Of a DNA stretch of 64,000 nt, positions 10,561-22,100 are shown in pieces. Both the position numbers and the translations under genes were made by a program. Numbering within the stretch: position 1 is the stretch's first letter; each line of letters starts with the position of its first letter. The notes below the pieces were generated by a model that saw nothing but the letters and a program-made list of their open reading frames with translations, ran no database searches and was not told the DNA's origin. Source of the stretch: Litsea cubeba (taxonomy: Eukaryota > Streptophyta > Magnoliopsida > Laurales > Lauraceae); contig CM022945.1 of NCBI GenBank assembly GCA_012931725.1, positions 12,448,087 through 12,512,086 on the forward strand, written 5' to 3'.

Positions 10561-13500
10561 AAATGATAACGAAAGACTTCATTAAAAGAGAATCGAAAAG
10601 CAAGGAATACGGAGAGAGATACAGCACCCCAACATAAATAACAACACACCCCAATTATATAATCACTTCCATTCAAGGAAGCAACCTATTAATTCCTTGC
10701 TTGGCTAACACATCGACTATAAAATCGGCGGATCTAACCTCATGATGGAAGGAATTGGCACCCACCTTGAATTAGTACGGTTTCGAACTGTGGATAAATA
10801 TTTTCACGAGAGGATTATATGTGTAGAAATAAAACAGATAGTTTCCCTACCATCGGCCCATAAAAAATTAGGGCCCACGAGGTTATCAGTCTACGTACCC
10901 ACGAGGATGATGATCAAATGAGGACACCTTGGGTCAGGCAAATCTTGTCTAACCAGGTCGGGTCAGGCTCAACCCAGAACTTGGGTTTGGACTCACTCCC
11001 GGGGCAACTTGAACTCCATCAGCCCCACATATAATCTTATAGGCAAAGATTTTGAATGAGACTGATCTCAAAGGAGGAGTTTTTTTTTTTGGGGCCTCAT
11101 CATGATCCAAGCCAACTATCTCTTGATCAGTAGTGCTATTCATCATTGGGGTTATTGTTTGATTATTTAAACATAATCTAAGGTAGTAGTTATCCTATGC
11201 ATTCCATGTACACATCATTGTAGCTAGGGCCCACCTAGGGCCTTAATGTTGTAAGTGATTGGTGTAATTCAGGAAGGTCTCGTGTGTATTGTTCATTCAT
11301 ATGGATGATCAGGTGGGCCCACTATGAGGAATTTCATGCAGTGCGTGCGCATTGGATCAACAGAGTATTTTAAAAGGTTAAAATTATTAAATTTTGAGGT
11401 CTTTAAATCAAGAACGAGGATTATCAACCTTGTCTAGACAGAACCAATGAAAATGTTCCCACTTGAAACAATGAGACTAGTGCAAGTAGAAAATCGATCT
11501 TTTAGGATAAAATTAAGCTCAGCCAGGATACTACACAAATTTATTCTGTTCTTAATGATAATGAACTGTCAAATAATATGTTTTCTTCTAATTGTTAAAG
11601 GGGCTGTGGTGCCTCTCCTCACCCAACCCTATCCAAGGACATGTTTGACATTCATTCAATGGGCCCCACAAGATTGTCTGACTTCTATAACTGAACGGAG
11701 TTTCTATTCACGGAAACCGTTTCTGTCTTCTAAGTTCTAAGGACAAAGTTCTGAAGATTCCTACAAATTCTAGGAATCCCAGGAATTCAAATTTGTCAGA
11801 GAGAAGAGTGTAAAACTACAAAACCACCGATCAAAAAATTTCCCCGCAATAGAAAACTTGTCCACTCTTCATGCTATTGAAATCGATTTGATATCATAGT
11901 CTCTTTTAGCTTTTCATGCCATTGAAATTAATCCAAGGAATTTGATTATCTCTTGTAGATTCCACACCTAGTACTCCCTTGACAAAAGCTACTGCCTCCC
12001 TAGAAATTCAATGTGTTAAGTAGGAACTTTCCAAGTTTCCAAAAGAAAATGCAAAGATGCCCTAAACCTGGTCAAGGTCGACAATAATCACCATGATATC
12101 AGCAGCAAGAGGTCTTTACCTCAAGTTCATTGCCACTCCAACCATAGTTGTAGATAATGACATAATTACCCATAGTTGTGTGTTTTCTTAAGTACACCTG
12201 AAACATCATTTTAGTAAAATTGGTGCTGTGGACTATCTACTCTTCATTGCTATACCTAAAAACATAGAAAATAGAAGCTTTTTGGCCTGGTAACGAATTT
12301 GAAGAAGACTCTCGGGCCTTTTATAGGGACCTTTAAGAGAGAGAGGGTGGGACGCACCGTGGCCTTCACCGTGGAAGTTACCTCTAGATCGAAGGATCAA
12401 TGCGTGGGGCACAAACATTTTCCTAGAGATACCAACTAATGCACAAAGGAAAAAGAGCTAATGTTAGACCCCCATTCCTCAGTTGATGAAGGAATACCAT
12501 CTGATTCGAGTGTCATCAATCTTCTGATGAGGTTGCCAAACTTTGTGGAAGAACCTCATCGCTCAGGATAGGTCCCTAGGTCTATTTTGGACAAATCATC
12601 TTCTAAAATGAGGAAACCTGTGGCTTTAGTCTCACTGCATAGTGTGCCACTAAGTAAAAAAAAGATGATCATGATCATGAAATTAACAACTAAAAAGGGA
12701 AAAAAAATTCAACATGCATTGTGCCAAGATAATTAACATATATTTTTCGATGAGGAGAGGTGAAAGGCAAAAGATTCGAATCTTCAGTTCAGTAAAATCT
12801 GCTGATGACATAAAAAACAGCTCTAAGCAAGCATATATTTCCAACAATCATAAATAACCATGTCAACACAAGGATATGATTTATACCTAGTACATAATCT
12901 GGCCATAAGCAATGGGTGGTCCAAAATAACTCTAATCTTGCACGAGGAACGCGATAAGTATAAAAGCGCAATTCAAATCATGTGTTTGAAGCAATTAAAT
13001 CTTCACAAACAAACAGGAATTTGGGTAAATTAAAATCAGTAAGAAGAAATCATCATCATACTGATAATAGCTATGGTGAGTCAGCTGACCTTTCATACTT
13101 TTGTTGCTGCTGAAACCAAGAAGGGCTTGACCCATTCTTTGAAATGAAATATCAACCTTGGAGAAAGAAAACCCATGTGAAGAAATCTGATTCTCAGCCA
13201 CAAAAGTTCAAATGCATACACATTGAACACATCCTAACAAGAGGATAGAAAGGTTTGCTACACCCATAAACCTCTAGTATTGAAACTTGCAGACAAAATG
13301 CATTTATTTATTCACAGAAGAAAGAGAAAAGTCTAGATTAATCACAGACCATGTGACTGGGTGCAAAATGTCCACCAATTAATATGAATAGAACTCTCCA
13401 TAGTCTTCATGGTCCACATTTTGTGATGAGAGAAGAAAGAAACATAATATTTATAGAATATTTAACAAGACATGCTAAGAACATTACATTGTTATTCACA

Positions 13501-13599
13501 CAATTTACAGCATTGGTCTCAGACTCTTATCCTTGTCTATATATGTAGATGTTGATGATCTCAAGAAATAAGTACTCCTCCTCTTGTTATGTTTTATAC
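10561..13599. other. Intergenic DNA
   Basis: No gene, RNA or complete mobile element recognised. Short open frames lack family motifs. The last few hundred bases before 13600 are the presumed 3' UTR and downstream flank of the MYB gene. Confidence 0.5.
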
Positions 13600-15074
13600 T
13601 TAGAGATCATATCCCATTGGATAGTCTAGAAACAACTCCTGCGTCTGAAAAACAGAAGATGAGTCCCAGGAGTTGGATGAAGATTTCGTGTCAAAATCAT
13701 TTGCCCACCAGATCATGTTCTCCTTGGCTCCAGTCATATCTTTGAGACAATCAAGTTCAGAAATCTGATCTTCCACCCCATTGAAACCACCCATTTTGTT
13801 GTAAAGCAAGTCACTAAATTCAGGTTGTAGGGCAGCTTCCATGTGGAAGTTCATGTTTGATTGCTCAAGCTCATTTGGAATAAAAGCTGAAGCTCGACCG
13901 GAAGATTCGTGCCCGCCCTCAATTGCAATGGAGCTTGATGATGAAGCAAGCCCATTTAAAGAGTTCTCTAATTCTTCTTGCTTATGGTTTCTATTCAGTG
14001 AATTTTCTTGTAAAGATGCAAATGAAGGCGACGCGATATCTTCGAATGTCCCATTGTGATCAGGTTGGATTTGAGAAATTCGACCTTGTTGCATGGTAAG
14101 AAAATCATTGTATTGGTCTTGGAGTATCTTTTCTCCAAGTGCATGGTATTTGGGCCACAGTGCAGGGTTATTGTAGAAAGAGAAGGGGTTGTGGAGGCCT
14201 TGCAGCTGCATCTGGAGTTGCATTCTTTCAAGGGCTGAAGAGCTCAAGGCAGGAAGATTTGAGTTGTCATTCATTCCATTTGCCTCATTGCCTTCTTGAG
14301 TTGAGGCTGAGAAGCCGCGGCGCATCTGCGACTCTTTGCGCTTTCCGAGCAGTTTCTTCTTCAATCTGGTGTTCCAATAGTTTTTTATGTCATTATCTGT
14401 TCTTCCAGGCAACTGTGCAGCAATAATCGACCACCTGAAAACAAGCAATTCAAAAACCCTCAGCTAAAAGGAAGGGGTAGGAGAGTAATAGATAGATATA
14501 TTCATAGAGAGAAGGGTCAAAAAGAGAAGTTAATTACCTGCTTCCAATACTTATGTAGAGGTTGCAAATGAGGTTGTCTTCTTCTTCAGAAAATCCCCCA
14601 TGTTTTATGTTGGGCCTTAAGTAATTCAACCATCTCAGTCTACAGCTCTTTCCACATCTTTTAAGCCCTGCAATTCATAATCAAAACCCAGAATCTGTCA
14701 GTTCTTCCTTTCTTGGTTCTCTCTTCTCTCTCTCTCTCTCTCATCCCTACCTATATCAATTCTAATATTCTATTTCTTTTGCTTATTTTGCACCTTCAAA
14801 ACACATACTTCCATTGTTTTTCTTGTAGGATTACCTTCAAAATACAAAATTTTCAATTTTTGCTTCGTGGGCACCTTCAAAATCTCTCTCACTCTCTCAT
14901 CCCTACCTATATTATATTTGTTTTGCTTATTGGGGTACCTTCAAAATTCTAATTAAGATTCTAATTCTTTTGCTTATAGTACTCTTCCAAACACATACTT
15001 CCATTGTTTTACTTGTAAGATTACCTTCAAGGCTTCAAAATACAATTTTTTCTTTTTGCTTCGTGGGTACCTTC

Positions 15075-15133
<59 letters not shown>

Positions 15134-15291
15134 CTACAAGAAGAGTAGTTTTTGCTTACCAATCTTGTGAGGAAGAGCAATCCAATTCCCTCCAGTACCG
15201 AGTTGCTCAATATAAGCTTTCAGCTTCGCATCTTCCTCAGGCGACCATGGACCCTTCTTCACGTTAGCTTTGTCACAACATGGAGCTCGAC

Positions 15292-15295
<4 letters not shown>
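13600..15295 (-). CDS. R2R3-MYB transcription factor, subgroup 14 (MYB36/RAX/MYB87-like)
   Basis: Exons on the minus strand are 15295-15160, 14667-14538 and 14434-13600. Phases join exactly and give 366 residues. The protein opens MGRAPCCDKANVKKGPW. R2 carries Trp17, Trp38 and Trp58; R3 carries Phe71, Trp90 and Trp109, ending in DNDIKNYWNTRLKKKLLGK. The intron positions (Gly46 and Arg89) are the classic R2R3-MYB ones. HKIGLKRCGKSC, KHGGFSEEED and SLYISIGSRWSIIAAQ-like segments place it near Arabidopsis MYB36, MYB68/84, MYB87 and the RAX genes. These direct endodermal barrier differentiation or axillary meristem formation; which role applies here is unknown. The acidic, Asn/Ser/Gln-rich C-terminal half (WW near residue 340) is a likely activation region. 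It is not a flavonoid-pathway MYB subgroup, so linkage with the UGT is probably accidental. Confidence 0.93.
14700..15131. repeat. TC microsatellites and short duplications in MYB intron 1
   Basis: Intron 1 of the MYB contains TC runs at about 14728-14743 and 15079-15131. It also carries two diverged copies of a segment reading CACATACTTCCATTG...CTTCGTGGG...CCTTCAAAATC (about 14802-14890 and 14992-15080), a tandem duplication. Confidence 0.7.

Positions 15296-15336
<41 letters not shown>
15296..15336. repeat. GA/TC microsatellite in the MYB 5' UTR
   Basis: A run of about 20 TC units (GA on the coding strand) sits immediately before the MYB start codon, so it should be part of the leader. Confidence 0.8.
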
Positions 15337-15339
<3 letters not shown>

Positions 15340-15366
15340 GTCTCTATCTCTCTCAATACAAAACTC

Positions 15367-15378
15367 TTAACTGCTCAT
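15367..15378 (-). CDS. Possible minimal upstream ORF in the MYB leader
   Basis: On the coding strand, ATG AGC AGT TAA lies about 70 bp before the MYB start and downstream of the predicted TATA box. It would encode three residues. Whether it is in the transcript depends on the start site, which is predicted, not known. Such minimal uORFs can lower translation of the main frame. Confidence 0.35.
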   Translation of the reverse strand: MSS

Positions 15379-15386
15379 GGAGAAAA

Positions 15387-15438
15387 CCCAGGTCTCTGAG
15401 ATGATGAAAAATCGAGGAAGGAGACCTGGGCTTTATAG
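15387..15438 (-). promoter_or_regulatory. TATA box and start-site hairpin of the MYB gene
   Basis: On the minus strand TATAAAG occurs at about 15437-15431 (GCTATAAAGCCC). A perfect 10-bp inverted repeat (15387-15396 with 15421-15430, CCCAGGTCTC/GAGACCTGGG) brackets the region where transcription should begin. Confidence 0.5.
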
Positions 15439-15439
15439 C

Positions 15440-15866
15440 AAGAGAAAAGTGAAGGGTGATGTGATGTTTGTCGAGACAAAAAGTCCCACTATTCGACACC
15501 CGTTTCTCTACAATTCAACGTTTCGTTTGGGTTTTTATTTTCTTATTCAAAGTTGACTCCATTGTTAGGATTAGTTCGCTACCTCCATTTTATTACTAGG
15601 CATTTCCCTTTCCATTCAATTTCCTTACTCATCTACTATGTGGTTAAATGTAGGCCAACCAGGGGCCCCACAGGGAAAGGGATAAGTGGGGCCAGTGGGG
15701 GCACACTAGATCATATGTAAAGTGATGGTGGTTGAACTCAAGCTCGTCTACATCGATACATCCATCCAATCTCTCTTGTTGAAAGGGGGATTTTAAAAGT
15801 ACAAAATGTAAAGCTATTTGAATGCTAGCCTCCTTTTTAACTTATTTGCTTTTGTGTAAGGATGAA
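15440..15866. other. MYB upstream region
   Basis: No gene. This is presumed promoter and intergenic DNA; no recognisable cis-element cluster was seen. Confidence 0.4.
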
Positions 15867-16150
15867 TTAGCTCCAAACCCCGTGTTTAGTACGGTATCTC
15901 CCTGCACTGCACTTCAAAATAAATAATTATATTAAAAAAATTACATATTTCCATAGGACAAGTTCGATAAAATAGAAATAGATAAATTGAAGCAAAATGG
16001 GTATAGTTACATAGGAACAATTGAAACATGAGTGGTTTGATGAAAAAAAATAAGTAGATAGTGGTATTAGTAGTTACATAACCGTCGGTCAAAATTATAA
16101 CCGACGATCAAAATTGAATCCAAAACCTCCTAGCTTAATATATTATAATA
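15867..16150. repeat. Unclassified dispersed repeat, copy A
   Basis: It starts with TTAGCTCCAAACCCCGTGTTTAG and ends with GGTCAAAATT...AATCCAAAACCTCC...TTATAATAG. The same beginning and end, with diverged interiors, occur at 49715-50220 and 56520-56731. No coding content and no terminal inverted repeat were seen. Confidence 0.5.
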
Positions 16151-17861
16151 GTGAAATCTATTTTTTTTAAGTATTTTTTTTATTATTTTTTTGGGTAGAA
16201 ATCCTTTTATTGTTAAACACTCATATTTACCAATATTTCAAGGTTACGCGAGAGGAAGTTCTTTAGTAATAATTCTAAGAATTCTTGTATGAGAATTTGA
16301 AATTCTCAAAATGTGGTACCCCACATGGGATCTCTAATTCTCATGGCCCTTGCATCTAGTATTTGAAATGCTAGAATTCTAATAATTCTAACTAGTTGTG
16401 AGTTTTCAAGTCAGTTGGGATTTTGAATTCCAAGTGTGAAATACAACTTTTGAAATGCTAATAAGGGAGTCAATATCATAACAATGTCAGAAATTTCTTT
16501 CATGAAAAATATTGTTAGAAATACTTTTAAAGAAATGGGCCTTAAAATGGAGCTTAATAGAAGATATTTGTTCAGTGAAGATTATATCTTTACCATAGAA
16601 GACTCTATAGGTCCAGTTTGATTCCATGAATTCTTCTCTGGGACTCGTTTGGGTAATTCACTTGTAAAGTGAATTCAAGTGAAGAGTTACTTTAATAGAG
16701 AAGAAAAGAAGAGTGGTCTTATAAAAAAAAGTGCAAGTTTTCAAAAATTACCTCTTTTTTCTTTTAAAAAAAGCTTATATCTCTTTCCATGAAAAGACAT
16801 AAGGGCTTCTTCTTTTTATTCAAATAAAGTTCCGGCACATGCCACAAACTGACGGAAAATCAAGAAGGGGGATTTTGAGATTTTGTAATTTTTTATAAGA
16901 CCCATCTTCTTTTCTTGTCTCTTAAAGTGACCATTCACTTAAATTTACTCTACATGTAAATTACCCAAACAAAAATTTTCGAATTCTCCCAATATTGTCC
17001 ACTCATGTAGAATTCCAAATACTCAACCAACTCTAACATTTAGAATGTTGGGATTCTAAAAATTCAAAAAGCTAATTAAAATCGGCTTTTCATGTGGGCT
17101 AGTATTTAAAATCATGAGAGTTTTGTGAATCAAATAGAGCATTTGGATTGCTAAGGGACATGATCAGAGATTCCCAACATACCCAATTCTTAGTCAAGAA
17201 ATACCACTAAATAAATAGGCCCTATATCTTTTTTTTCTAAAATAGTAAATAACCCCATATCTAAATAGACGAATGTTCAATCCTGAAGCGCATATTTGTT
17301 TGAAAAAAACTATTGATGTTGAGAGTTTTTAATGACATCTTTTATTTCAATGATACCCTCATCTTCAATTGAATAACATCTTTTATGTCAATGACAACAA
17401 AGGGATATTATATGAATGGAATTGTGATATGGATGAAACATAATAAAATAGAGTTCCTAAATAATAAGGCATGGAACACAGCTGTTAGGAAGAAGTCCCG
17501 GAAGTTACGAACAAAGTCTTGGGTCATAATGGTCATGGGTTGAGAGTGAGAGCTGAACTCCATGAAATTTAATCTCTCGCAGTAGTTGGCTCTAAATAAC
17601 TAACTAGTTTTTTAGGTTTGAATCCTACTTGCGGAGATTTGATGAATTCTTAAGAGCATATATATCTTCAGTTGTCCCTCAAACTTATAAAATTCAATGT
17701 TTAGTTTACAAATTCTTCATATATTTAGGGGTATTTATGACTAATAGAGTTTTTCAAATTCTCCAAATATTCAGATATCCCCTAGACAAAAATTCTCAGA
17801 TATCCTCTAACCAAACAAGCGCTAAGCGGATTGTTGACCTTAATTATGAAAACGAGCTGCA
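16151..17861. other. Intergenic DNA rich in GAATTC-type repeats
   Basis: No gene. Around the MITE at 16647-16970, the flanks (about 16255-16645 and 16980-17210) are themselves rich in AGAATTC/GAATTCT words in inverted arrangement, suggesting an older element into which the MITE inserted. Confidence 0.4.
16647..16970. mobile_element. MITE-like element with about 80-bp inverted ends
   Basis: The left end GTTTGGGTAATTCAC and the right end, read on the other strand, GTTTGGGTAATTTAC continue to match with scattered differences for about 80 bp, through CACTTTAA, AGAAAAGAAGA and GGTCTTATAAAAAA. No target duplication could be fixed. Confidence 0.6.
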
Positions 17862-18056
17862 TGTTATAAGATATGGATCTTGGGTGGATGCCCACTTGTG
17901 ATAAGATAGGGTTAGAATTAGGGTTCCTCCTTTTTAGTTTACTTTGCCTATAAATAGGCTCTCTCCCTATGTATTTAGATACAGTTAATCAGATATCAGA
18001 AAGGCTCTCTCTTCTCCCTCTAATCCTCTTTCTCTTGGTCTCTCTCTTTTATAACA
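17862..18056 (+). repeat. 5' LTR of the pol-only Copia
   Basis: A 195-bp direct repeat of 23088-23282 containing a TATA-like CCTATAAATAGGC near 17947 that would drive transcription. Confidence 0.92.
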
Positions 18057-18072
18057 CGTTATCAGCACGAAG
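18057..18072 (+). other. Primer-binding site of the pol-only Copia
   Basis: CGTTATCAGCACGAAG directly follows the 5' LTR. TTATCAGCACGA is a common primer site in this group of plant Copia elements. Confidence 0.75.
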
Positions 18073-18119
18073 CTCTAAGAGAAGGAAGAAAACCAGGTCT
18101 TCTTGCCCAAAGAGAAGAA

Positions 18120-18320
18120 ATCATTCCCTGCGTGGATTTTCATCGCAAACTCCTTCCCTGCGCGGATTTTCATCACGGATTCCCTGTGCAGATTCCTTCC
18201 TAGCGCGGATTCTCATCCCAGATTCCTTCCCAGTGCGGATTTCCATCGCAGATTCCCTGGGCGGATTCCTTCCCAGCGCGGATTTCCATCGCAAAATCCT
18301 TCCCAGCGTGGATTTCATAA
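18120..18320 (+). repeat. Minisatellite in the Copia leader
   Basis: About six degenerate units of roughly 30 bp share TTCC(C)TGCGCGGATTTTCATC. They are followed by an AT-rich stretch. Confidence 0.75.
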
Positions 18321-18509
18321 AAGAGTAATATTTTTCTTTAAATACAGTAAGTAGTATCCAAACCATAGTTCAAATCCAACATATTAGAATACATAAAATT
18401 AATTTATGATATTTATTTTACTGTCATTATAGTGTTTGGTTACTATTCATTATCTTGCACGATTTTTTATGCTATAAATTGATTATAAAAAAAAAGAAAA
18501 AGAAAAAAG

Positions 18510-18830
18510 AAAGAGAACCAGAAGTTCTAAAAGTGAACCTGAAGTTCACATATTCATGGACCAGTAGAAGTTGGAATAATGATATGAACCTGAAGATTCG
18601 TATCAATAAATCAAAACCTGAAGTTTTTGATTCAACAATCCATATAAATTATAAAGCCATGAAATTAAACCTGAAGTTTTTGATAGAACTAGAAGTTCTG
18701 ATCACTTGTTAGAACCAGACGTTCTACCCCAAACCTGAAGATTTGACAGCACCTGAAGTTCTAATTTCATGTATTATGAACCTGAAGTTCTAAATCAAGC
18801 CTGAAGTCTTGACAGAACCAGCAGTTCTGA
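18510..18830 (+). repeat. CCTGAAGTTC motif array in the Copia leader
   Basis: The motif (A)ACCTGAAGTTC and close variants such as CCAGAAGTTCT occur at least ten times at irregular spacing. The stretch keeps a short open frame (18455-18712) with repeated NLKF/PEV words. Its role is unknown. Confidence 0.65.
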
Positions 18831-19171
18831 TTCTCAAATATGAGAACATCTGGAAGGATGGAATTGGAATGCAATGACACCAGAGATACCTCCAATTGAC
18901 ATTACAAACTTGGAGACTCGAGATTTTTTTTGAGGATGAGGATAGCCAACCTTTGAATAATGAGGCTTTTAACACTCACTTGGGATCACCCCCTGGCATG
19001 GTCTAGAAGGCCAATAAACTTTACAAACTTAAATTTTTTGTTATTCTTTTGAGATGCATGTTGCTTAAACTTCTTTTTATTTATTTATTTCATGTCCTAA
19101 TGAATGGTTTAATTATTTCAATTTTATCATATGATTGCATAGTTATATTGTTTTATTATTTTGTTTAAGGT

Positions 19172-22100
19172 ATGGATCATGGAACTGAGGATAATCTTTG
19201 TTTGGTAGATAGTGCCACAACACACACCATTCTGAAAAATCAGAAATTTTTCTCAGAATTGATGTTTATTCCACGAAAGGTATCAACCATAGCTGGGCCT
19301 GTGCAAATAATTGAAGGCTCCGGAAGAGCCCACATAATGTTACCTAATGGTACCCACTTATTCATTAAAGATGCTTTGTTCTCAAATAGTTCCCGAAGAA
19401 ACTTGATTAGTTTCAAAGACATCAGAATGAATGGGTACCACATTGAGACTGTAAGTGAAGGTAACAAGGAATTCTTATGCATTGTTACTAGTATTGGAAG
19501 CCAGAAGCAAATACTAGAAAAATTAAGTGCACTCTCCTCAGGGTTATATTACATGACAATCTTAAATGTTGAATCACATTCGGTTATGAGCAAAACAACA
19601 AAGTTAAGCCCGAAGCTTAAACTAAGCCCGAAGCTTAGTGATCCGAAGACTTTACAGCTCTGGCATGATAGGTTAGGTCACCCTGGGGCTACTATGTTGA
19701 GAAAAATTGTAGATAACTCCTTTGGGCATTCTTTAGAGAACCATCAATTGACCCTACCTAGTGGGTACTTATGTACACCGTGTTCACAAGGAAAATTGAT
19801 CACCCGACCTTCTTTTGCTAAAGTTGCATACGAATCCCCATCCTTTCTGCAAAGGATACAAGGTGACATTTGTGGACCCATAAATCCCCCTAGTGGACCT
19901 TTTAGATATTTTATGGTTTTGATTGATGCCTCCACCCGTTGGTCTGATGTTTGCCTACTTTCAACTAGGAACATAGCATTTGCCCGTCTATTAACTCAAA
20001 TAATCAAACTTAGGGCTCATTTCCCTGATTCTCCCATTAAGTCTATAAGACTTGACAATGCAGGAGAATTTACATCACAGGTTTTTGATGATTTTTGTTC
20101 ATCTATAGGAATTATTGTCGAACATCCTGTCCCCCATGTCCACACCCAGAATGGCTTAGCTGAATCCATGATTAAGCGCATCCAACTCATTTCTAGGACT
20201 CTGCTGATGCAATCCAAATTGTCAGTTAGTGCATGGGGACATGCTGTGTTGCATGCTTCAATGTTAATTCGACTTCGACCCACAGCCTATCATCAATTTT
20301 CTCCTGCACAACTTACATCCGGACATCAACCCAATATCTCTCACTTGCGCAAGTTTGGTTGTGCAGTTCAAGTCCCAATCCCACCTCCTAAGCGTACTAA
20401 GATGGGACCACAACGTAGATTGGGAATCTATGTAGGTTATGACTCTCCCTCAATTATTCGATATCTAGAACCAATGACAGGAGATGTCTTCACTGCTCGT
20501 TTTCCAGATTGTCAATTCGATGAGACAATATTCCCGCCGTTAGGGGGAGATAACATAGTTCCTGTAGAACGACCTGTTCCTGAAGAACGGCGAGAATTAA
20601 CATGGAATACTTCCACTCTGTCTCATTTGGATCCACGAACTTCACAATGTGAAAATGAAGTCCGGAGAATTGTGCACTTACAAGAAATTGCAAACAGATT
20701 ACCTGATGCATTTAACGATGCAGCAAAGGTGACAAAATCACATGTGCCCGCTATGAATACACCTGCCAGGATTAATGTCCCTGTAGGACAAAGTCAAAAT
20801 ACAACCGCAAAAGAATCTGCAATACGCCAGAAGCGTGGCAGACCTATAGGTTCAAAGGACTCAGCTCCGCGGAAAAGGAGAAATGAGCAATCATCATCAT
20901 GTCCTCCCGAAGAGGCACGTAACACTCTTGAAGAGGTTCCTCCCGAAGAGGCACGTAACGCTCCTGAAGAGGTTATGACAAAATCCGTTCTCTCTAGAAT
21001 AATGGAAGTCCCTGGTGAGACTTTGGAAGCCCCTGAAGAGGCACCGGTACCGGATAATGAAGAGATCTCTATATTTTACAATTATTCAAAAGAGAGATGG
21101 AATAGAAATGATATTGTCATCGATGACGCATTTGCATATGCGATAGCTACACAAATATCAAAGGTAAATGATGATGATGATTGGGACACAGAACCACGTT
21201 CTATAAATGAATGTCGACAAAGAAATGATTGGCCAAAATGGGAAAGTGCCATCAAAGCAGAGTTAGAGTCTCTCAATAAACGTGGTGTGTTCGGACCTAT
21301 AGTACAAACCCCAAAAGATGTTAACCAAGTAGGTTACAAGTGGGTGTTTGTAAGAAAACGGAATGAAATGAATGAAATTACCAGATATAAGGCACGATTA
21401 GTGGCACAAGGTTTCCTGCAGAAACCTGGGATTGATTATGAGGAAACATACTCCCCTGTCATAGATACAACAACTTTCAGATATCTGATAAGTTTAGCAG
21501 TTTCTCAAAATCTAGAAATGCGACTCATGGATGTTGTAACTGCTTACTTATATGGGGACTTAGACACTAGAATTCACATGAAAATCCCGGAAGGATTTCC
21601 TTTGCCTGAAGCAAAGCCAAGGAGTACATACTCAATCCAATTGAGGCGATCATTGTACGGCCTGAAGCAATCCGGAAGAATGTGGTACAATCGTCTTAGT
21701 GAATACTTGTCTAAAAAGGGGTATGCAAACGATCCTATTTGCCCGTGTCTATTTATAAAGAAATTCATGAAGGGATTTGCAATATTAGCAGTTTATGTGG
21801 ATGATATCAATTTGGTAGGGACTCCAGAAGAGCTCGAAGAAACTGCTGATTGTTTAAAGAAAGAATTTGAAATGAAAGACCTTGGAAAAACAAGATTCTG
21901 TCTCGGGTTGCAAATCGAGAGAAATTCTAATGGGATGTTGGTCCATCAATCTAATTATACCGAGAAGGTTTTAAAACGATTTGGTATGGACAAAGCACAC
22001 CCATTAAGCACACCCATGGTCGTCCGGTCTCTTGATACACAGAAAGATCCATACCGTCCTATTGAAAAAAATGAAAAAGTTTTGGGTCAAGAAGTACCAT

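Noticed and set aside
6500..15400. A flavonoid gene cluster formed by the UGT and the MYB
   Set aside because: The MYB belongs to subgroup 14 (MYB36/RAX type), not a flavonoid subgroup, and the genes lie 4 kb apart in opposite orientation.
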